From Actinorugispora endophytica (lineage in GTDB: Bacteria; Actinomycetota; Actinomycetes; Streptosporangiales; Streptosporangiaceae), in NCBI RefSeq assembly GCF_004363075.1, contig NZ_SNYN01000010.1, positions 34,791 to 98,790 of the forward strand: DNA of 64,000 nt, written 5' to 3'. This document shows, piece by piece, positions 8,644-17,545 of the stretch. Positions within the stretch are counted from its first letter, which is position 1. Every line of letters starts with the position of its first letter. The position numbers and the translations under genes were made by a program. The notes beneath the pieces are model-generated. The model was not told the origin of the DNA, did not search any database, and saw only the letters and a list, made by a program, of their open reading frames with translations.

Positions 8644-8675
8644 GCCGCCCCGGAGCCCGCGGGCTCCGGGGCGGC
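8644..8675. terminator. Bidirectional terminator, 32-nt perfect palindrome
   Basis: GCCGCCCCGGAGCCCG and its exact complement lie between the convergent kinase and solute-binding-protein genes, 37 bases after the first and 6 bases after the second stop. It could serve both strands. Confidence 0.7.
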
Positions 8676-8681
8676 GGTCCG

Positions 8682-10115
8682 TCAGCTTTCGCTCTTGCGG
8701 TCGGACTGGAACACCTGCCAGTCCTTCTGCACGTCGGCGAGGTACTCGTCGACGGTGATCTCCTGCGCGAGCAGCTCCTGGGTCTTGACCCCGAGCGTGT
8801 CGTACATGGTGTCGGTGGCGTAGTCCCAGTAGCCGATGAGCGCGTCGTCCTCGAGGACCACCTGGGTCGTGTCGATGACCTCCTGGGCGAGCGGCTCGAT
8901 CTCGGTGTCCTCGGGCGGCAGTAGCGGGGTGCGGCCCAGGGACGCGAGGTCGTTGGCGTGCTGCTGGTCCATGAGCATCGCGAGGAACGCGGCGGCGGGC
9001 AGGACGTTGGTGCTCGCGGCGTTCATGTGCCAGGACAGTCCGGCCGAGCCCTGCGAGTTGTGCGCGCCGCTGACGCCTCTCGGCGCCGGGATGAAGCCGA
9101 TGTCGGCCGTCGCGCCCGCGGTCAGGGACGCGGCGTTCCAGTCGCCCGCGATGTAGAACACCGACTCGCCCTCACCGAAGCGGGTGGTGGCGTCCTCCTC
9201 GCTGATGCTGTTGTAGCCCTCCTGGAAGTAGCCGCTCTCCTCCCACTCCACGAGGCGCTCCACGGCGGCCAGGTTGGCCTCGGTGACGAAGTCCGAGCCC
9301 TCCATGCCGTTGATCCAGTTGGTCATCTCCACGGTCTCGCTCTGCGCGCCGGCGATGACGCCCAGCGCGTGGTAGCCCGGGTACTGGGTCTGGTTGCCCA
9401 TGATGAGGGGCTGCTCGCCGGCGTCCTTGGCCGCCTTCAGGGCCGCCTCGAAGTCCTCGAAGGTCTCCGGCGGTTCGAGGCTGAGCTCCTGGAGCTTCTC
9501 CTTGTTGTAGAAGACGCCGACGTTCTGGGTCACCGGACTGATGCCGTACAGGTCGCCCGAGCCGAAGGCGCGGCCGTCGGGGGACCAGCGCAGCGGGCCC
9601 AGCAGCGAGGGGCTGAACGACTCCGTCCACCCGTAGGCCGCGGCGATGTCGTCGAGGGGGCGCACCAGTCCGCCCTCGACCAGGATTCCGTCGACGGAGT
9701 ACCCCTGGTTGCCGTGGACCAGGTCGGGGGCGCTCTCCCCGCCGGACTCCAGGGTCGCCACGACGGTGCTGATCTGGTCGTCGAACGACTTGAACTGCGC
9801 GTCGACCGTGACGTTGGGGTACTCCTCCTCGAAGCGCGGGATGAGCTTGCCCATCGCGCTCTCGTCGTTGGAGTCGAGCATGAGGCGCAGCGTGACGTCC
9901 CCGAGTTCGGCCATCTGCTCGGGGGTCACCGGCTCGGTGATCTGGTCCTCGCCGGAGATGGTGGCGGGGCCGCCCGCGTCCTCGCCGCCTCCGGGCGTGC
10001 AGGAGGTGGCCATGAGCGACACGACCGCGAGCAGCCCGATCCCGGTGCGGCCGAGCCATCCATTCCGTACCCCTGAAGGCGATCTACTGGACAAATCGGA
10101 ACTATTGCTGTTCAT
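8682..10115 (-). CDS. ABC transporter sugar-binding lipoprotein
   Basis: A 477-residue family-1 extracellular solute-binding protein. The N terminus is a lipoprotein signal with Cys in LMATSC near residue 39. The mature part has the typical layout: LRLMLDSNDESAMGKLIPRFEEEYPNV opening strand, YYN-like FYNKEKLQELSLEPPETFEDFEAAL hinge region, and a Trp/Gly-rich end. It captures a sugar or glycoside outside the cell and delivers it to the two permeases encoded divergently (10671-12448). No ATPase gene is present, so a shared MsiK-type ATPase elsewhere would be needed, as is common in actinomycetes. Substrate unknown. Confidence 0.9.
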   Translation of the reverse strand: MNSNSSDLSSRSPSGVRNGWLGRTGIGLLAVVSLMATSCTPGGGEDAGGPATISGEDQITEPVTPEQMAELGDVTLRLMLDSNDESAMGKLIPRFEEEYPNVTVDAQFKSFDDQISTVVATLESGGESAPDLVHGNQGYSVDGILVEGGLVRPLDDIAAAYGWTESFSPSLLGPLRWSPDGRAFGSGDLYGISPVTQNVGVFYNKEKLQELSLEPPETFEDFEAALKAAKDAGEQPLIMGNQTQYPGYHALGVIAGAQSETVEMTNWINGMEGSDFVTEANLAAVERLVEWEESGYFQEGYNSISEEDATTRFGEGESVFYIAGDWNAASLTAGATADIGFIPAPRGVSGAHNSQGSAGLSWHMNAASTNVLPAAAFLAMLMDQQHANDLASLGRTPLLPPEDTEIEPLAQEVIDTTQVVLEDDALIGYWDYATDTMYDTLGVKTQELLAQEITVDEYLADVQKDWQVFQSDRKSES

Positions 10116-10670
10116 CTGCTGCTTTTCCTTTGGGACGGGGGTGTGGACGGGGGGTGTCTCGCCAGGCTCGACCGATCACCGGCACAGATCCTGGCAGCCT
10201 CCGATTCGAACCGTCCAGAAATGAAACTCACATCGGACAAAGGTCGTCGAATCGTTACGTTTCATCATCATCATTGAAAGGAGAAAATTCCCTTAATCAA
10301 CAAAAGTAAAGAAACACCCCAAAACACCCGAAACAGGGTTCAGTCTTCCGCCTCCGGGTGTGGCTCCAGAAGGCGGGAGCGGCGTGCCCCACAGCATCTG
10401 CCCCAAGATCGAAGCATGCAAATGCCTCATCTGTCACCAAACTACGCAAAACGCACTAGAGCCCTGAAACACCCCATCCCGCTTTCCACTAAGGTGCGCT
10501 TCAAGGCCCTGGACCCGCGAACGCGGAGGCGCCCGCCGATCCGCACGAAAGGCGGCCCGACCGCGCCCCGCTGCTCTCCCGTGCCCCCACCAACCAGCCA
10601 GCACGGTCGGCCGCGCGCCCGCAACGCGTCGCGTCCCGTCCTGTCCGCAATCGAAGCCCCAGGAGCGGCG
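10116..10670. promoter_or_regulatory. AT-rich divergent control region of ABC transporter
   Basis: The interval between the binding-protein gene and the permease genes. Positions about 10220-10330 are strikingly A/T-rich for this genome (runs such as TTTCATCATCATCATTG and GGAGAAAATTCCC), which suggests a bidirectional promoter and regulator site. An imperfect AAGG...CCTT dyad is at about 10277-10293. No gene is supported here: the open frame running into the permease from 10416 has non-membrane, Arg/Pro-rich character unlike the family. Confidence 0.5.
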
Positions 10671-11624
10671 ATGACCGCTGTGACCAGCAGGCCCCGAACC
10701 CGGCATCCGTCCCGGAGCCGTCCCGGCCGAACCCCGCCCCCGAGGACCGGCGGCCGACGCCGGGACTGGACGGCGCTGCTCTACGTACTGCCGGCCCTCG
10801 CGTTCTTCGGGGTGTTCGTCCTCTACCCCCTCTGGCAGTCCGTGTGGCTGAGCCTGTGGGAGTGGAACGGGGTGACCGCCGCGACATGGGTCGGCGCGCG
10901 GAACTACGTCGACGTGCTGGGCGACCCGGTCATGCGGGCCGCGCTGCGCAACTCGCTCGTGTTCATCGTCTTCTACGCCGTCCTCCCCACGGCGGTCGGA
11001 CTCCTCCTCGCCGGTGTGATGTCGCGGATCCGCATCCACGGGCTCACCTTCTTCCGGGCCGCGCTGTTCGTCCCCCAGATCCTCTCCGGGGTGGTCGTCG
11101 CCGTGGCCTGGCGGTACCTGTACGGGGTCGACGGGCCCATCAACGGGTTCCTGGACCTCGTCGGGCTGGGCTTCCTGACCAGGGGCTGGCTGGGCGACTT
11201 CGCCACCGCGCTGCCCAGCGTCGGCCTCATCGGCACGTGGGTGATGTTCGGGCTGTGCATGGTCCTCCTCCTCGCCGGAGCCCAGCGCATCCCCACCGAG
11301 CTCTACGAGGCGGCGCGGATCGACGGCGCGGGGCCGATCCGCGAGTTCTTCACCGTCACGCTCCCCGGCCTGCGCCGCGAGACCTCCTTCGCCCTGGTCC
11401 TGACCACCACCTACGCGCTGCGCAACTTCGACGTGGTGTGGAACACCACATCGGGCGGGCCGGGCAACTCCACCGTCATGCCGAGCGTGATCATCTACAA
11501 GGCGGCGTTCAACACGCGCGACTACGGAACGGCCGCGACCGTCTCCGTGCTGCTCACCGTGATGATCCTGGCCGTCACCGCGCTCGTCCTCTTCATCCTC
11601 CGAGACAGGGAGACCGGCCGATGA
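10671..11624 (+). CDS. ABC sugar transporter permease (MalF/UgpA type)
   Basis: A 317-residue inner-membrane permease. A short basic N terminus precedes about six TM helices, the first being LLYVLPALAFFGVFVLYPLW. The EAA loop reads YEAARIDGAGPIREFFTVTLPGLR, the docking site for the ATPase. The ATG chosen has AGGAGCGG six bases upstream; longer in-frame starts would add a non-homologous tail. Its stop overlaps the start of the second permease (ATGA), so the two are translationally coupled. Works with the divergently encoded binding protein. Confidence 0.9.
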   Translation: MTAVTSRPRTRHPSRSRPGRTPPPRTGGRRRDWTALLYVLPALAFFGVFVLYPLWQSVWLSLWEWNGVTAATWVGARNYVDVLGDPVMRAALRNSLVFIVFYAVLPTAVGLLLAGVMSRIRIHGLTFFRAALFVPQILSGVVVAVAWRYLYGVDGPINGFLDLVGLGFLTRGWLGDFATALPSVGLIGTWVMFGLCMVLLLAGAQRIPTELYEAARIDGAGPIREFFTVTLPGLRRETSFALVLTTTYALRNFDVVWNTTSGGPGNSTVMPSVIIYKAAFNTRDYGTAATVSVLLTVMILAVTALVLFILRDRETGR

Positions 11625-12448
11625 GATCCCGCGGCGAGTCGGTGATCAGCCACCTCATCCTCGTGCTGGGCGCGGCCATCGCGCTGTACCCGGCGCTGTC
11701 GATCCTGGTGCTCGCGGTGAGCGAGCGCGGCGGACGCCCCAGCCCCCTGGGGATGCCGCGCAGCTTCACCCTGGACAACTTCGCCCGCGCCTGGGAGGGC
11801 GGCGGCTTCGACACGGCCCTGCTGTCCAGCGCCGTCGTGGCGGTCAGCGTCGTGGTCGTGACCGTGACGCTCTCGGTCCTCACCGGCTACGCGCTGGCCT
11901 GGCTGCGGGTCCCCATGGCGGGCCCGATCCTCGGGGTCCTGCTCATCGGTCTGGTACTGCCCTACGAGGGGGTGATCGTCCCCCTGCACTCGCTCGTCAA
12001 GGACCTCGGGATGATCAACACCACAGCGGCGCTGATCCTGCCCCAGATCGGCCTGTCGGTGTCCCTGGGGGTGTTCTGGATGACGACCTACTTCCGCGGC
12101 GTCCCGCGCTCACTGCCCGAGGCGGCGTCCATCGACGGCGCCTCCCGGTTCCAGACCCTCACCAAGGTGATGCTCCCGGCGGCGCTGCCAGGCGTCTCCG
12201 CCCTCGCGCTGATCGTCTTCCTGTACGCCTGGAACGACTTCCTGCTCGCCCTGGTCCTGGTCCCCGACAACGCGGACGTGCGGACGGCGCCGCTGGCGCT
12301 GTCGTTCTTCGCGGGCAACGTCAAGGGCGCCGACATCGGCGTGACCGCCGCGGCGGCGGTCCTCGTGGCGCTGCCGCTCGTCGTCGTGTACGTCGTCCTC
12401 CAGCGCAGCTTCATCAGCGGTCTGCTCGGCGGAGCGGTGAAGGAGTAG
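11621..12448 (+). CDS. ABC sugar transporter permease (MalG type)
   Basis: A 275-residue inner-membrane permease with about six TM helices and the EAA motif LPEAASIDGASRFQTLTKVMLPAALPG. It starts at an ATG overlapping the MalF-type stop by four bases. Forms the heterodimeric channel of the sugar importer. A perfect 38-nt palindrome follows the gene, ending the operon. No cognate ATP-binding gene is adjacent. Confidence 0.92.
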   Translation: MRSRGESVISHLILVLGAAIALYPALSILVLAVSERGGRPSPLGMPRSFTLDNFARAWEGGGFDTALLSSAVVAVSVVVVTVTLSVLTGYALAWLRVPMAGPILGVLLIGLVLPYEGVIVPLHSLVKDLGMINTTAALILPQIGLSVSLGVFWMTTYFRGVPRSLPEAASIDGASRFQTLTKVMLPAALPGVSALALIVFLYAWNDFLLALVLVPDNADVRTAPLALSFFAGNVKGADIGVTAAAAVLVALPLVVVYVVLQRSFISGLLGGAVKE

Positions 12449-12458
12449 GGCGCCGCTC

Positions 12459-12496
12459 CCCCCGGGGCCCGCGGTCCGGACCGCGGGCCCCGGGGG
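12459..12496 (+). terminator. 38-nt perfect palindrome after permease operon
   Basis: A C5-G4-C3... arm centred on TCCGGA pairs perfectly with its complement, giving a 19-pair stem eleven bases after the permease stop. A strong intrinsic-type terminator, possibly working in both directions. Confidence 0.7.
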
Positions 12497-12551
12497 CCGG
12501 GCGTCCGACGCGTGATGTCCGTTTCTCTCGGTGGTCTTGAACCGGCCGGAG

Positions 12552-12588
12552 GCGAAGGGGGCGCGGGATTCTCCCGCACCCCCTTCGC
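12552..12588 (-). terminator. Hairpin downstream of the cutinase gene
   Basis: Arms GCGAAGGGGG-GCGGGA and TCCCGC-CCCCCTTCGC with one mismatch and a three-base loop, 15 bases past the cutinase stop. Just beyond it (about 12514-12540) lies a stretch, GTCCGTTTCT...GGTGGTCTTGA, that resembles the flank of the dispersed hairpin family. Confidence 0.6.
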
Positions 12589-12603
12589 CGTGCCGCGGGC
12601 CGA

Positions 12604-13542
12604 CTAGACCGGGCAGGTGTTCCGGTAGTCCGAGACGTCGCTGCCCAGACCGGTCGAGGGGCCGGGGCAGAGGAACTGCGAGTAGCGGGTGTCCTCGTCC
12701 ACGAACCGCTTCAGCCAGGAGATGCTGTACTTGGCGATGGTGGTGTTGGAGAGGTTCGGGGCGAAGTGCGACGCCCCGTCCAGCTCCAGGTAGACCTTGT
12801 CCGGAGCGCCGGAGAGGCTGTTGTAGAACGGGATGGAGTGCGAGCTCACCGAGGCGACGGTGTCGTTCTCGGCGCCGATGATCATCGTCGGCACGTCGAC
12901 CTCGGACCAGGTCTTGTCCAGGTGCCACGGGGTGAGCGGGATGGCCGCCTTCAGCTCCGGCCGGTCCGCCGCGACCGCGAGGGTTCCGCCGCCGCCCATG
13001 GAGTGGCCCATGGCGGCCAGGCGGTCGGGGTCGATCCGGTTCCGCACCGCGCTCGTGCTGTCCTCGACCAGGTAGTCCAGGGCGGCGCTGATCTGGTCGC
13101 CCCGGCTGTCGGGCTGGTCGTAGCGCGTGTTGGTGTCGATGGTGAAGATGACGAATCCCTGGGACGCCAGGCGCTCGCCCATCCAGGACATGGAGCTCGA
13201 ACTGGCGGTGTAGCCCGGGGCGATCACGACGGCGCCGAAGGTCTCGTTGGTGCCGGTCGGGTAGTAGACCGTTCCCCCGCCGAAACCGCTGACCAGGGAC
13301 GAGACAGAGGTGTCGTCGACCGAGTACGGGCCGCGCAGGGCCTCGACGCTGGAGTCCGTGGGGTCCGGGCCGCGCTCGTAGGGGTTGGCCGCGTAGGCCG
13401 GGGAGGCGATGCCGACGCCGCCCGCGACGAGGGCCGCGGCCACGGCCGTCCTGATCGCGGTCCGCACGCCGCGCGAGAGCGGGGAGGCGCTCTTGGCGGG
13501 GCTTTCGGTCGGCTGGTCCAGAGTGCTGTTCGTCATGTTCAT
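12604..13542 (-). CDS. Secreted cutinase / polyester hydrolase (Thermobifida cutinase type)
   Basis: A 312-residue exported alpha/beta hydrolase. A long Sec-type signal ends at SPAYA (cleavage about residue 51), and the mature protein begins ANPYERG, as in Thermobifida cutinases. Catalytic residues by alignment from memory: Ser181 in GHSMGG, Asp227 in AENDT, His259 in GASHF. Oxyanion residues are Tyr111 (GYT) and Met182; the aromatic clamp is Trp206 (TPWHL). Cys292 and Cys310 should form the C-terminal disulfide. Expected to hydrolyse cutin, triglycerides and possibly polyesters such as PET outside the cell. Start: either ATG 1 or the in-frame ATG at codon 3; only a weak GAGG precedes. The Glu that helps bind Ca2+ in the C-terminal loop of TfCut2 (E253) appears to be Ser here. 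Confidence 0.9.
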   Translation of the reverse strand: MNMTNSTLDQPTESPAKSASPLSRGVRTAIRTAVAAALVAGGVGIASPAYAANPYERGPDPTDSSVEALRGPYSVDDTSVSSLVSGFGGGTVYYPTGTNETFGAVVIAPGYTASSSSMSWMGERLASQGFVIFTIDTNTRYDQPDSRGDQISAALDYLVEDSTSAVRNRIDPDRLAAMGHSMGGGGTLAVAADRPELKAAIPLTPWHLDKTWSEVDVPTMIIGAENDTVASVSSHSIPFYNSLSGAPDKVYLELDGASHFAPNLSNTTIAKYSISWLKRFVDEDTRYSQFLCPGPSTGLGSDVSDYRNTCPV

Positions 13543-13990
13543 GGGGGGTTCGGTTCCTCTTCGTCAGGGCGTGGGACACCGCCGGGGCCGCGCGCCTCGG
13601 GCGCGTCGACGGGCGGGGTCCGCCGCCTGATACAGGGGGGTGGCGCCGCTCGGTTCGCACGGAGCCGTACGACGTCCGCGTCTTCCCTGCGGGCGGGGAT
13701 GGCGTTCTCGCACCGTCAGGGTCGGCCGCCGACCGGGAGGGCGCCCGGACCGGGGGACGTCGGCTAGGGGTCTGCGTCGGGTCTCCGCGCGGCGGCGCGG
13801 ACGTCCCCCGTTCATCAACTCCTCACGGGGACGCACCGCAACTATCCGTGCCGACCCGGTCACCGCGCATCAGTGAAACGACCAGTGTTCGCCCGATTAC
13901 CGTCCAGGACCCGGCCGGCCCGCCCCGGCGCCCCGGGGCCCGGGCTCCGTCGCGCTCGCGCGCGGAGGCCGGCGGCCCGGTGGCCGGGGT
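13543..13990. other. Intergenic region upstream of cutinase
   Basis: About 450 bases without a supported gene. The right end (about 13920-13985) is GC-palindromic and may terminate the leftward papain-fold gene; a CGCGCTCGCGCGCG stretch is near 13950. The cutinase promoter should lie here, but I see no convincing -35/-10 pair or palindromic operator. Confidence 0.4.
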
Positions 13991-14629
13991 TCAGCGGGCC
14001 GGCGGGATCCGCACCGGGATCTCCCCGCCGAGGCGGACGCCTCCGAGCAGGCTGAGGTCGTCGCCGCTCCAGAAGCGGCCGGGGTCGTACCAGTTGGGTG
14101 TGCGCCCGCCGGGCAGCAGCCCCATGGCCTCGTAGGTGAGGGCCACGACCTCCGCGCAGTAGGCGGTCTCCAGGGCGTGCTCCCGCGCGCGGCGGGTGAA
14201 GGGCACCCTGCCGCGCAGCCACCGCCCGGCGAGCCGGGCGGTGGAGGGGAACGGCGTGCCGTCCAGGCGGGCGACGGTGCGCAGGACCGCGTCCTCGGCC
14301 TCCTCGCCGGGCGGGGGGTCGAGCTGGCGCAGCCACGCCCGCTGGCCGTACCTCCGGGCCCACACGGTCACCGCGTCGCGCAGGTCGTGCAGCTGGACCC
14401 CCCTGTGGTGGCTGCCGGTCCACATGTCCGTCAGGGACCGGCCGAGTTCGGCGTGCCACATCAGCGGGGGGAGGTCGTCGATGACGACGGACATGCCCAC
14501 GTGGTTGACGGGGCTGTTCGTGGTCACCTGGATGGCGCGGTCGGGGACCGAGCGTCCGCGGAACAGCCACACGTCGCCGGTCCTGGTCAGGTCCAGCGCC
14601 GCGTCGAGGTCGATACTCAGGTCGGTCAC
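13991..14629 (-). CDS. YiiX/NlpC-P60-like permuted papain-fold protein
   Basis: A 212-residue protein with the layout of permuted NlpC/P60 (YiiX/YebB-like) enzymes. A GDVWLFRG strand near residue 18 is followed by NHVGM (His about 43), and the nucleophile Cys lies in AYCAEVV about residue 155, so the His precedes the Cys. Such proteins hydrolyse amide or thioester bonds of lipids or peptides; substrate unknown. No signal peptide, so cytoplasmic. Divergent from the small membrane protein gene with only 17 bases between starts, so the two promoters must overlap. Confidence 0.65.
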   Translation of the reverse strand: MTDLSIDLDAALDLTRTGDVWLFRGRSVPDRAIQVTTNSPVNHVGMSVVIDDLPPLMWHAELGRSLTDMWTGSHHRGVQLHDLRDAVTVWARRYGQRAWLRQLDPPPGEEAEDAVLRTVARLDGTPFPSTARLAGRWLRGRVPFTRRAREHALETAYCAEVVALTYEAMGLLPGGRTPNWYDPGRFWSGDDLSLLGGVRLGGEIPVRIPPAR

Positions 14630-14646
14630 CCCGCTAGCCTAGGCAC

Positions 14647-14910
14647 ATGCGGTGGTGGAAGATACTCGGTCTGGCCGGTTTCGCGGGCGTCGCGGCGACC
14701 GGCGTGGTCATCGTCCGGGCGGAGCGCCGGAGGCGCGCCTACACGCCCGAGGAGGTCCGCGACCGCCTCCGCGCCAAGGCCGCGGAGGCGAACGCCGAAC
14801 CCCCCGCGGTGGAACCGGTGGCCGCCTCGGCGCCGGCGGCCCCGCGACGCCGCCGGGCGGCCCGGCGCGCCGCCGACAGGCTCGCCCGCCTGCTTCCCGG
14901 CCGGCCCTGA
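14647..14910 (+). CDS. Small single-TM basic protein
   Basis: An 87-residue protein with one N-terminal TM helix (WWKILGLAGFAGVAATGVVIV), then a strongly basic Arg/Ala-rich cytoplasmic tail. Codon use is typical for the genome. The ATG sits seven bases after a CTAGCCTAGG stretch; there is no good Shine-Dalgarno, so the message may be leaderless. Function unknown; similar short membrane proteins are common beside actinobacterial housekeeping genes. Confidence 0.6.
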   Translation: MRWWKILGLAGFAGVAATGVVIVRAERRRRAYTPEEVRDRLRAKAAEANAEPPAVEPVAASAPAAPRRRRAARRAADRLARLLPGRP

Positions 14911-15066
14911 GACCACTCGGGAGCGCGGGTCCCCCGTCCTCGCTCCAGGCGTCGCCGACGCGGCGCGGCACGCCCCGGCCGTCGGGGACGTAGCGGGCCC
15001 CGCTCCGGCTCCGGGGGACGGGGCGGCGGCCGGGAGGGGTGTCCGCGTATCGGGGCCCTCCCGGCG

Positions 15067-16581
15067 TCAGTCGGCGACCGGGCTCCACTCGGGGACGTAC
15101 AGGACCCAGGCGCGGGGGTCCGGAGCCGGTCCCACGGGCAGCGCGCGCCAGTCGGCCGCCCAGTCCGGCGGCGACCCGCCCCTGTCGAGCAGGCCGAACG
15201 GGACGGTTCGGCCGAGCGTGAGGAGCCCGTCCAGGCTGTGCGTGGCGTTGCTGCCCGACGGCGCGGCCGACGCGCAGCCCGCGTAGTAGGCGATCGGGAC
15301 GGCCTCGTCCCCCGTGAGCAGGCAGGGCGGTCGCAGACCCGCGCCGTGCAGCGCGTCGGCGAGCCGCGCGTACTCCTGGCGGGCCGCGGTGTGGGAGGCG
15401 GCCCAGTGCGTCACGATCACGCCCTGGATGAGCAGGTGCCCGGCCAGCGCCACGGCCAGGCCCGCGCCCAGCGCCGGCCGCGTCCTCCGGTTCGCCGCCG
15501 ACCACAGCCGCACCGTTCCGGCCGCGGCCGGGACCGCCAGCAGCGCGTACACCGGGAGCAGGAAGCGCGGCGCCGAGTAGTCGATGAGGAACAGGTAGGT
15601 GAACGACATCGACGCCGCGACGGCGACGGGCAGCAGGCCCGCCGCCCGCCGGGCGCGGCGCGCCGACGCCACCCCCAGCGCCACCAGCGGCACGAGCGCG
15701 GCCCACCACAGCAGGGCCGGCCAGCGCACGGCGTCCCCGTCGCACGGTCGGCACAGCAGCGGGCCGTCCAGGGTGGCGACCGAGTGCGCGAGGGCGAAGG
15801 TCGGCTCGGTACCGCCCTGGATCTCCCCCGCTCTGACCAACCGCTCCAGCACGCCGCCGTAGACCGCCTGGGCCTCGACCAGCCACGGCGCGACCCCGGC
15901 CAGCGCGCCGACCGCGACCGCCGCGACGAGGCCGGGCCGCCGCCAGGCCGGGACGGCGAGCGCCGCCGCGCCCAGCGGCGCGGCCAGCCAGAAGGCGTCG
16001 CTCGGGCGCATCAGCCCGGCCACCACGAGCATCGCGCCCAGGGCCGCGAGCGCGCCCCGGGGGCCTCGTCCGCGCGCCGCCGCCAGGAACCAGCCGACCG
16101 CCCCCACCGCGGCCATCGCCGTGTAGTGGTTGGGCATCGCCGAGGCGGTGTAGAACAGGCTCACCCACAGGGTGGCGTAGCCCAGGGCCGCGAGCGGCGC
16201 CACCACGGGCGTCGGCCACAGCCGCAGCCACGGCCAGAACCCCGCGAGCATCGCCAGCGCCGCGGCGCACGCCAGCCAGGCCCGCAGCACCGGGACCGAA
16301 CCGGTCGCCAGCACCACCGGGGCGGCCAGCAGCGAGACCCCCCGCGACCGGGGCGCGCTGAAGAACGCGGCGGGGTTGCGCGGGTCGTACTGGCTGACGT
16401 AGACGACCTCGTCCCAGCCCAGCCCCAGTCCGATCGGCACCAGGAGCAGCCCGGCCGCGGCGAACGCCGCGCAGACCGCGCCCAGCGCCGCCGCGCCGCC
16501 GCGACCCGCCCTCCGGTTCCGCGCGGCCGGGCAGGCCCCCGCGGAAGCCGGTTCCGCCTCCCCCGCCCGGCGGGCGTCCAC
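15067..16581 (-). CDS. Polytopic membrane protein, GT-C/GT39-like
   Basis: A 504-residue protein with about ten to twelve hydrophobic helices and an early LGWDEVVYVSQYDPRNPAAFF segment, which places an acidic residue in the first extracellular loop, as in GT-C glycosyltransferases using lipid-linked sugars. A C-terminal soluble part carries several Cys (PPCLLTGDE, YYAGCAS). It is the last gene of a four-gene operon, starting seven bases after the CDF transporter stop. Donor and acceptor are unknown. The N-terminal ~30 residues are Arg/Ala-rich and the start could be further in. Confidence 0.6.
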   Translation of the reverse strand: MDARRAGEAEPASAGACPAARNRRAGRGGAAALGAVCAAFAAAGLLLVPIGLGLGWDEVVYVSQYDPRNPAAFFSAPRSRGVSLLAAPVVLATGSVPVLRAWLACAAALAMLAGFWPWLRLWPTPVVAPLAALGYATLWVSLFYTASAMPNHYTAMAAVGAVGWFLAAARGRGPRGALAALGAMLVVAGLMRPSDAFWLAAPLGAAALAVPAWRRPGLVAAVAVGALAGVAPWLVEAQAVYGGVLERLVRAGEIQGGTEPTFALAHSVATLDGPLLCRPCDGDAVRWPALLWWAALVPLVALGVASARRARRAAGLLPVAVAASMSFTYLFLIDYSAPRFLLPVYALLAVPAAAGTVRLWSAANRRTRPALGAGLAVALAGHLLIQGVIVTHWAASHTAARQEYARLADALHGAGLRPPCLLTGDEAVPIAYYAGCASAAPSGSNATHSLDGLLTLGRTVPFGLLDRGGSPPDWAADWRALPVGPAPDPRAWVLYVPEWSPVAD

Positions 16582-16588
16582 GGGCGCC

Positions 16589-17545
16589 CTACTGCCGTTC
16601 GATCCGCGCCACCGGCGCCACCACGATGTCGTGGACCCGCCAGTCGGACTCGCGCAGCCGCGCGCCGAGGCGCTCCAGGCGCCCGGTGATCCCCTCGGTG
16701 TCCGGCCGGGGCACCACCAGTACCTCGCCGACGAGCACGTGCCCCTCCTCGCGCAGCCGCACCCACGCGTCCAGCACCCAGGGCTCCGTCCGGGCGATGC
16801 CGACCAGCTTCTCGGGCACGGGATCGGTCCCGTGCCCGGTGGCGGGCGTGGGGCGGGAGTCCATCAGGTTCGTCACCGCCGTCCGGGTGGTGCGCAGGCC
16901 GTCGCGGACGATGTCGGCGGAGATGACGGCCGCGGCGACGGCGTCGGCCCACCACAACCCCGCCCCGATGCCCAGGACGCCCAGGATCGCGGCGCCGGAG
17001 GTCATCCAGTCGGCCCGGTTCATCTCGGCGTCGGCGTACAGGACCTTGTCGCGCAGTTCCCGGGCGAGCCGGATCTTCATCCGGCCGAGCACGACCGCCG
17101 GGACGGCGGTGACCGCCAGCACCGCGATCATCGGCCAGCCCAGCCAGACCTGCCATCCCGCGATCTCGACCAGGCCGATGGGCGGGCGCTCGCCGGTCAC
17201 CAGCCGCGTCAGCGAGTCGGCCAGGATGTAGCCGCCGAGCGCGAGCAGGGCCAGCGCCGCGGCGAGGAACCCGATCGCGACCGAACGGTGGTAGCCGTAC
17301 GGGAAGCGCTCGTTCGGCCCGCGGTCCCGAAGCCGGTCGGCGACCAGGAACGCGATCGGCGGCACCAGCGAGAGGAAGTCCTCCGTCCACGCCGCCTTCA
17401 TCGCCTGGGACTGCCCCAGCGTGACCGCCATGAGGGCGATGGTGACGACGAAGACGGCGATGGTGGCCCACTCCAGCCGCACCGCCCGCAGGTGCAGCCG
17501 CTCCTTCTCCTCGGGAAGTTCGTAGTGGTCGTAGATCCGCGTCAC
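16589..17545 (-). CDS. Cation diffusion facilitator family transporter, divergent metal site
   Basis: A 318-residue CDF-type membrane protein with about six TM helices, signature ERFPYGYHRSVAIGF near 80-93, DWMTSGAAILG near 179-189, and a C-terminal cytoplasmic ferredoxin-like domain. CDFs export divalent metals by proton antiport. Aligning by eye to E. coli YiiP, the TM5 His of the transport site is Met175 (Asp179 kept) and the TM2 pair reads Glu55 and Ser59, so metal choice is likely altered. The GTG start overlaps the preceding stop (GTGA), indicating coupling to the solute-binding gene. Part of the dehydrogenase operon. Confidence 0.78.
   Translation of the reverse strand: MTRIYDHYELPEEKERLHLRAVRLEWATIAVFVVTIALMAVTLGQSQAMKAAWTEDFLSLVPPIAFLVADRLRDRGPNERFPYGYHRSVAIGFLAAALALLALGGYILADSLTRLVTGERPPIGLVEIAGWQVWLGWPMIAVLAVTAVPAVVLGRMKIRLARELRDKVLYADAEMNRADWMTSGAAILGVLGIGAGLWWADAVAAAVISADIVRDGLRTTRTAVTNLMDSRPTPATGHGTDPVPEKLVGIARTEPWVLDAWVRLREEGHVLVGEVLVVPRPDTEGITGRLERLGARLRESDWRVHDIVVAPVARIERQ

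Noticed and set aside
10416-10670. 85-codon extension of the first permease
   Set aside because: Arg/Pro/Ser-rich and unlike any permease N terminus; the ATG at 10671 has a proper ribosome site.
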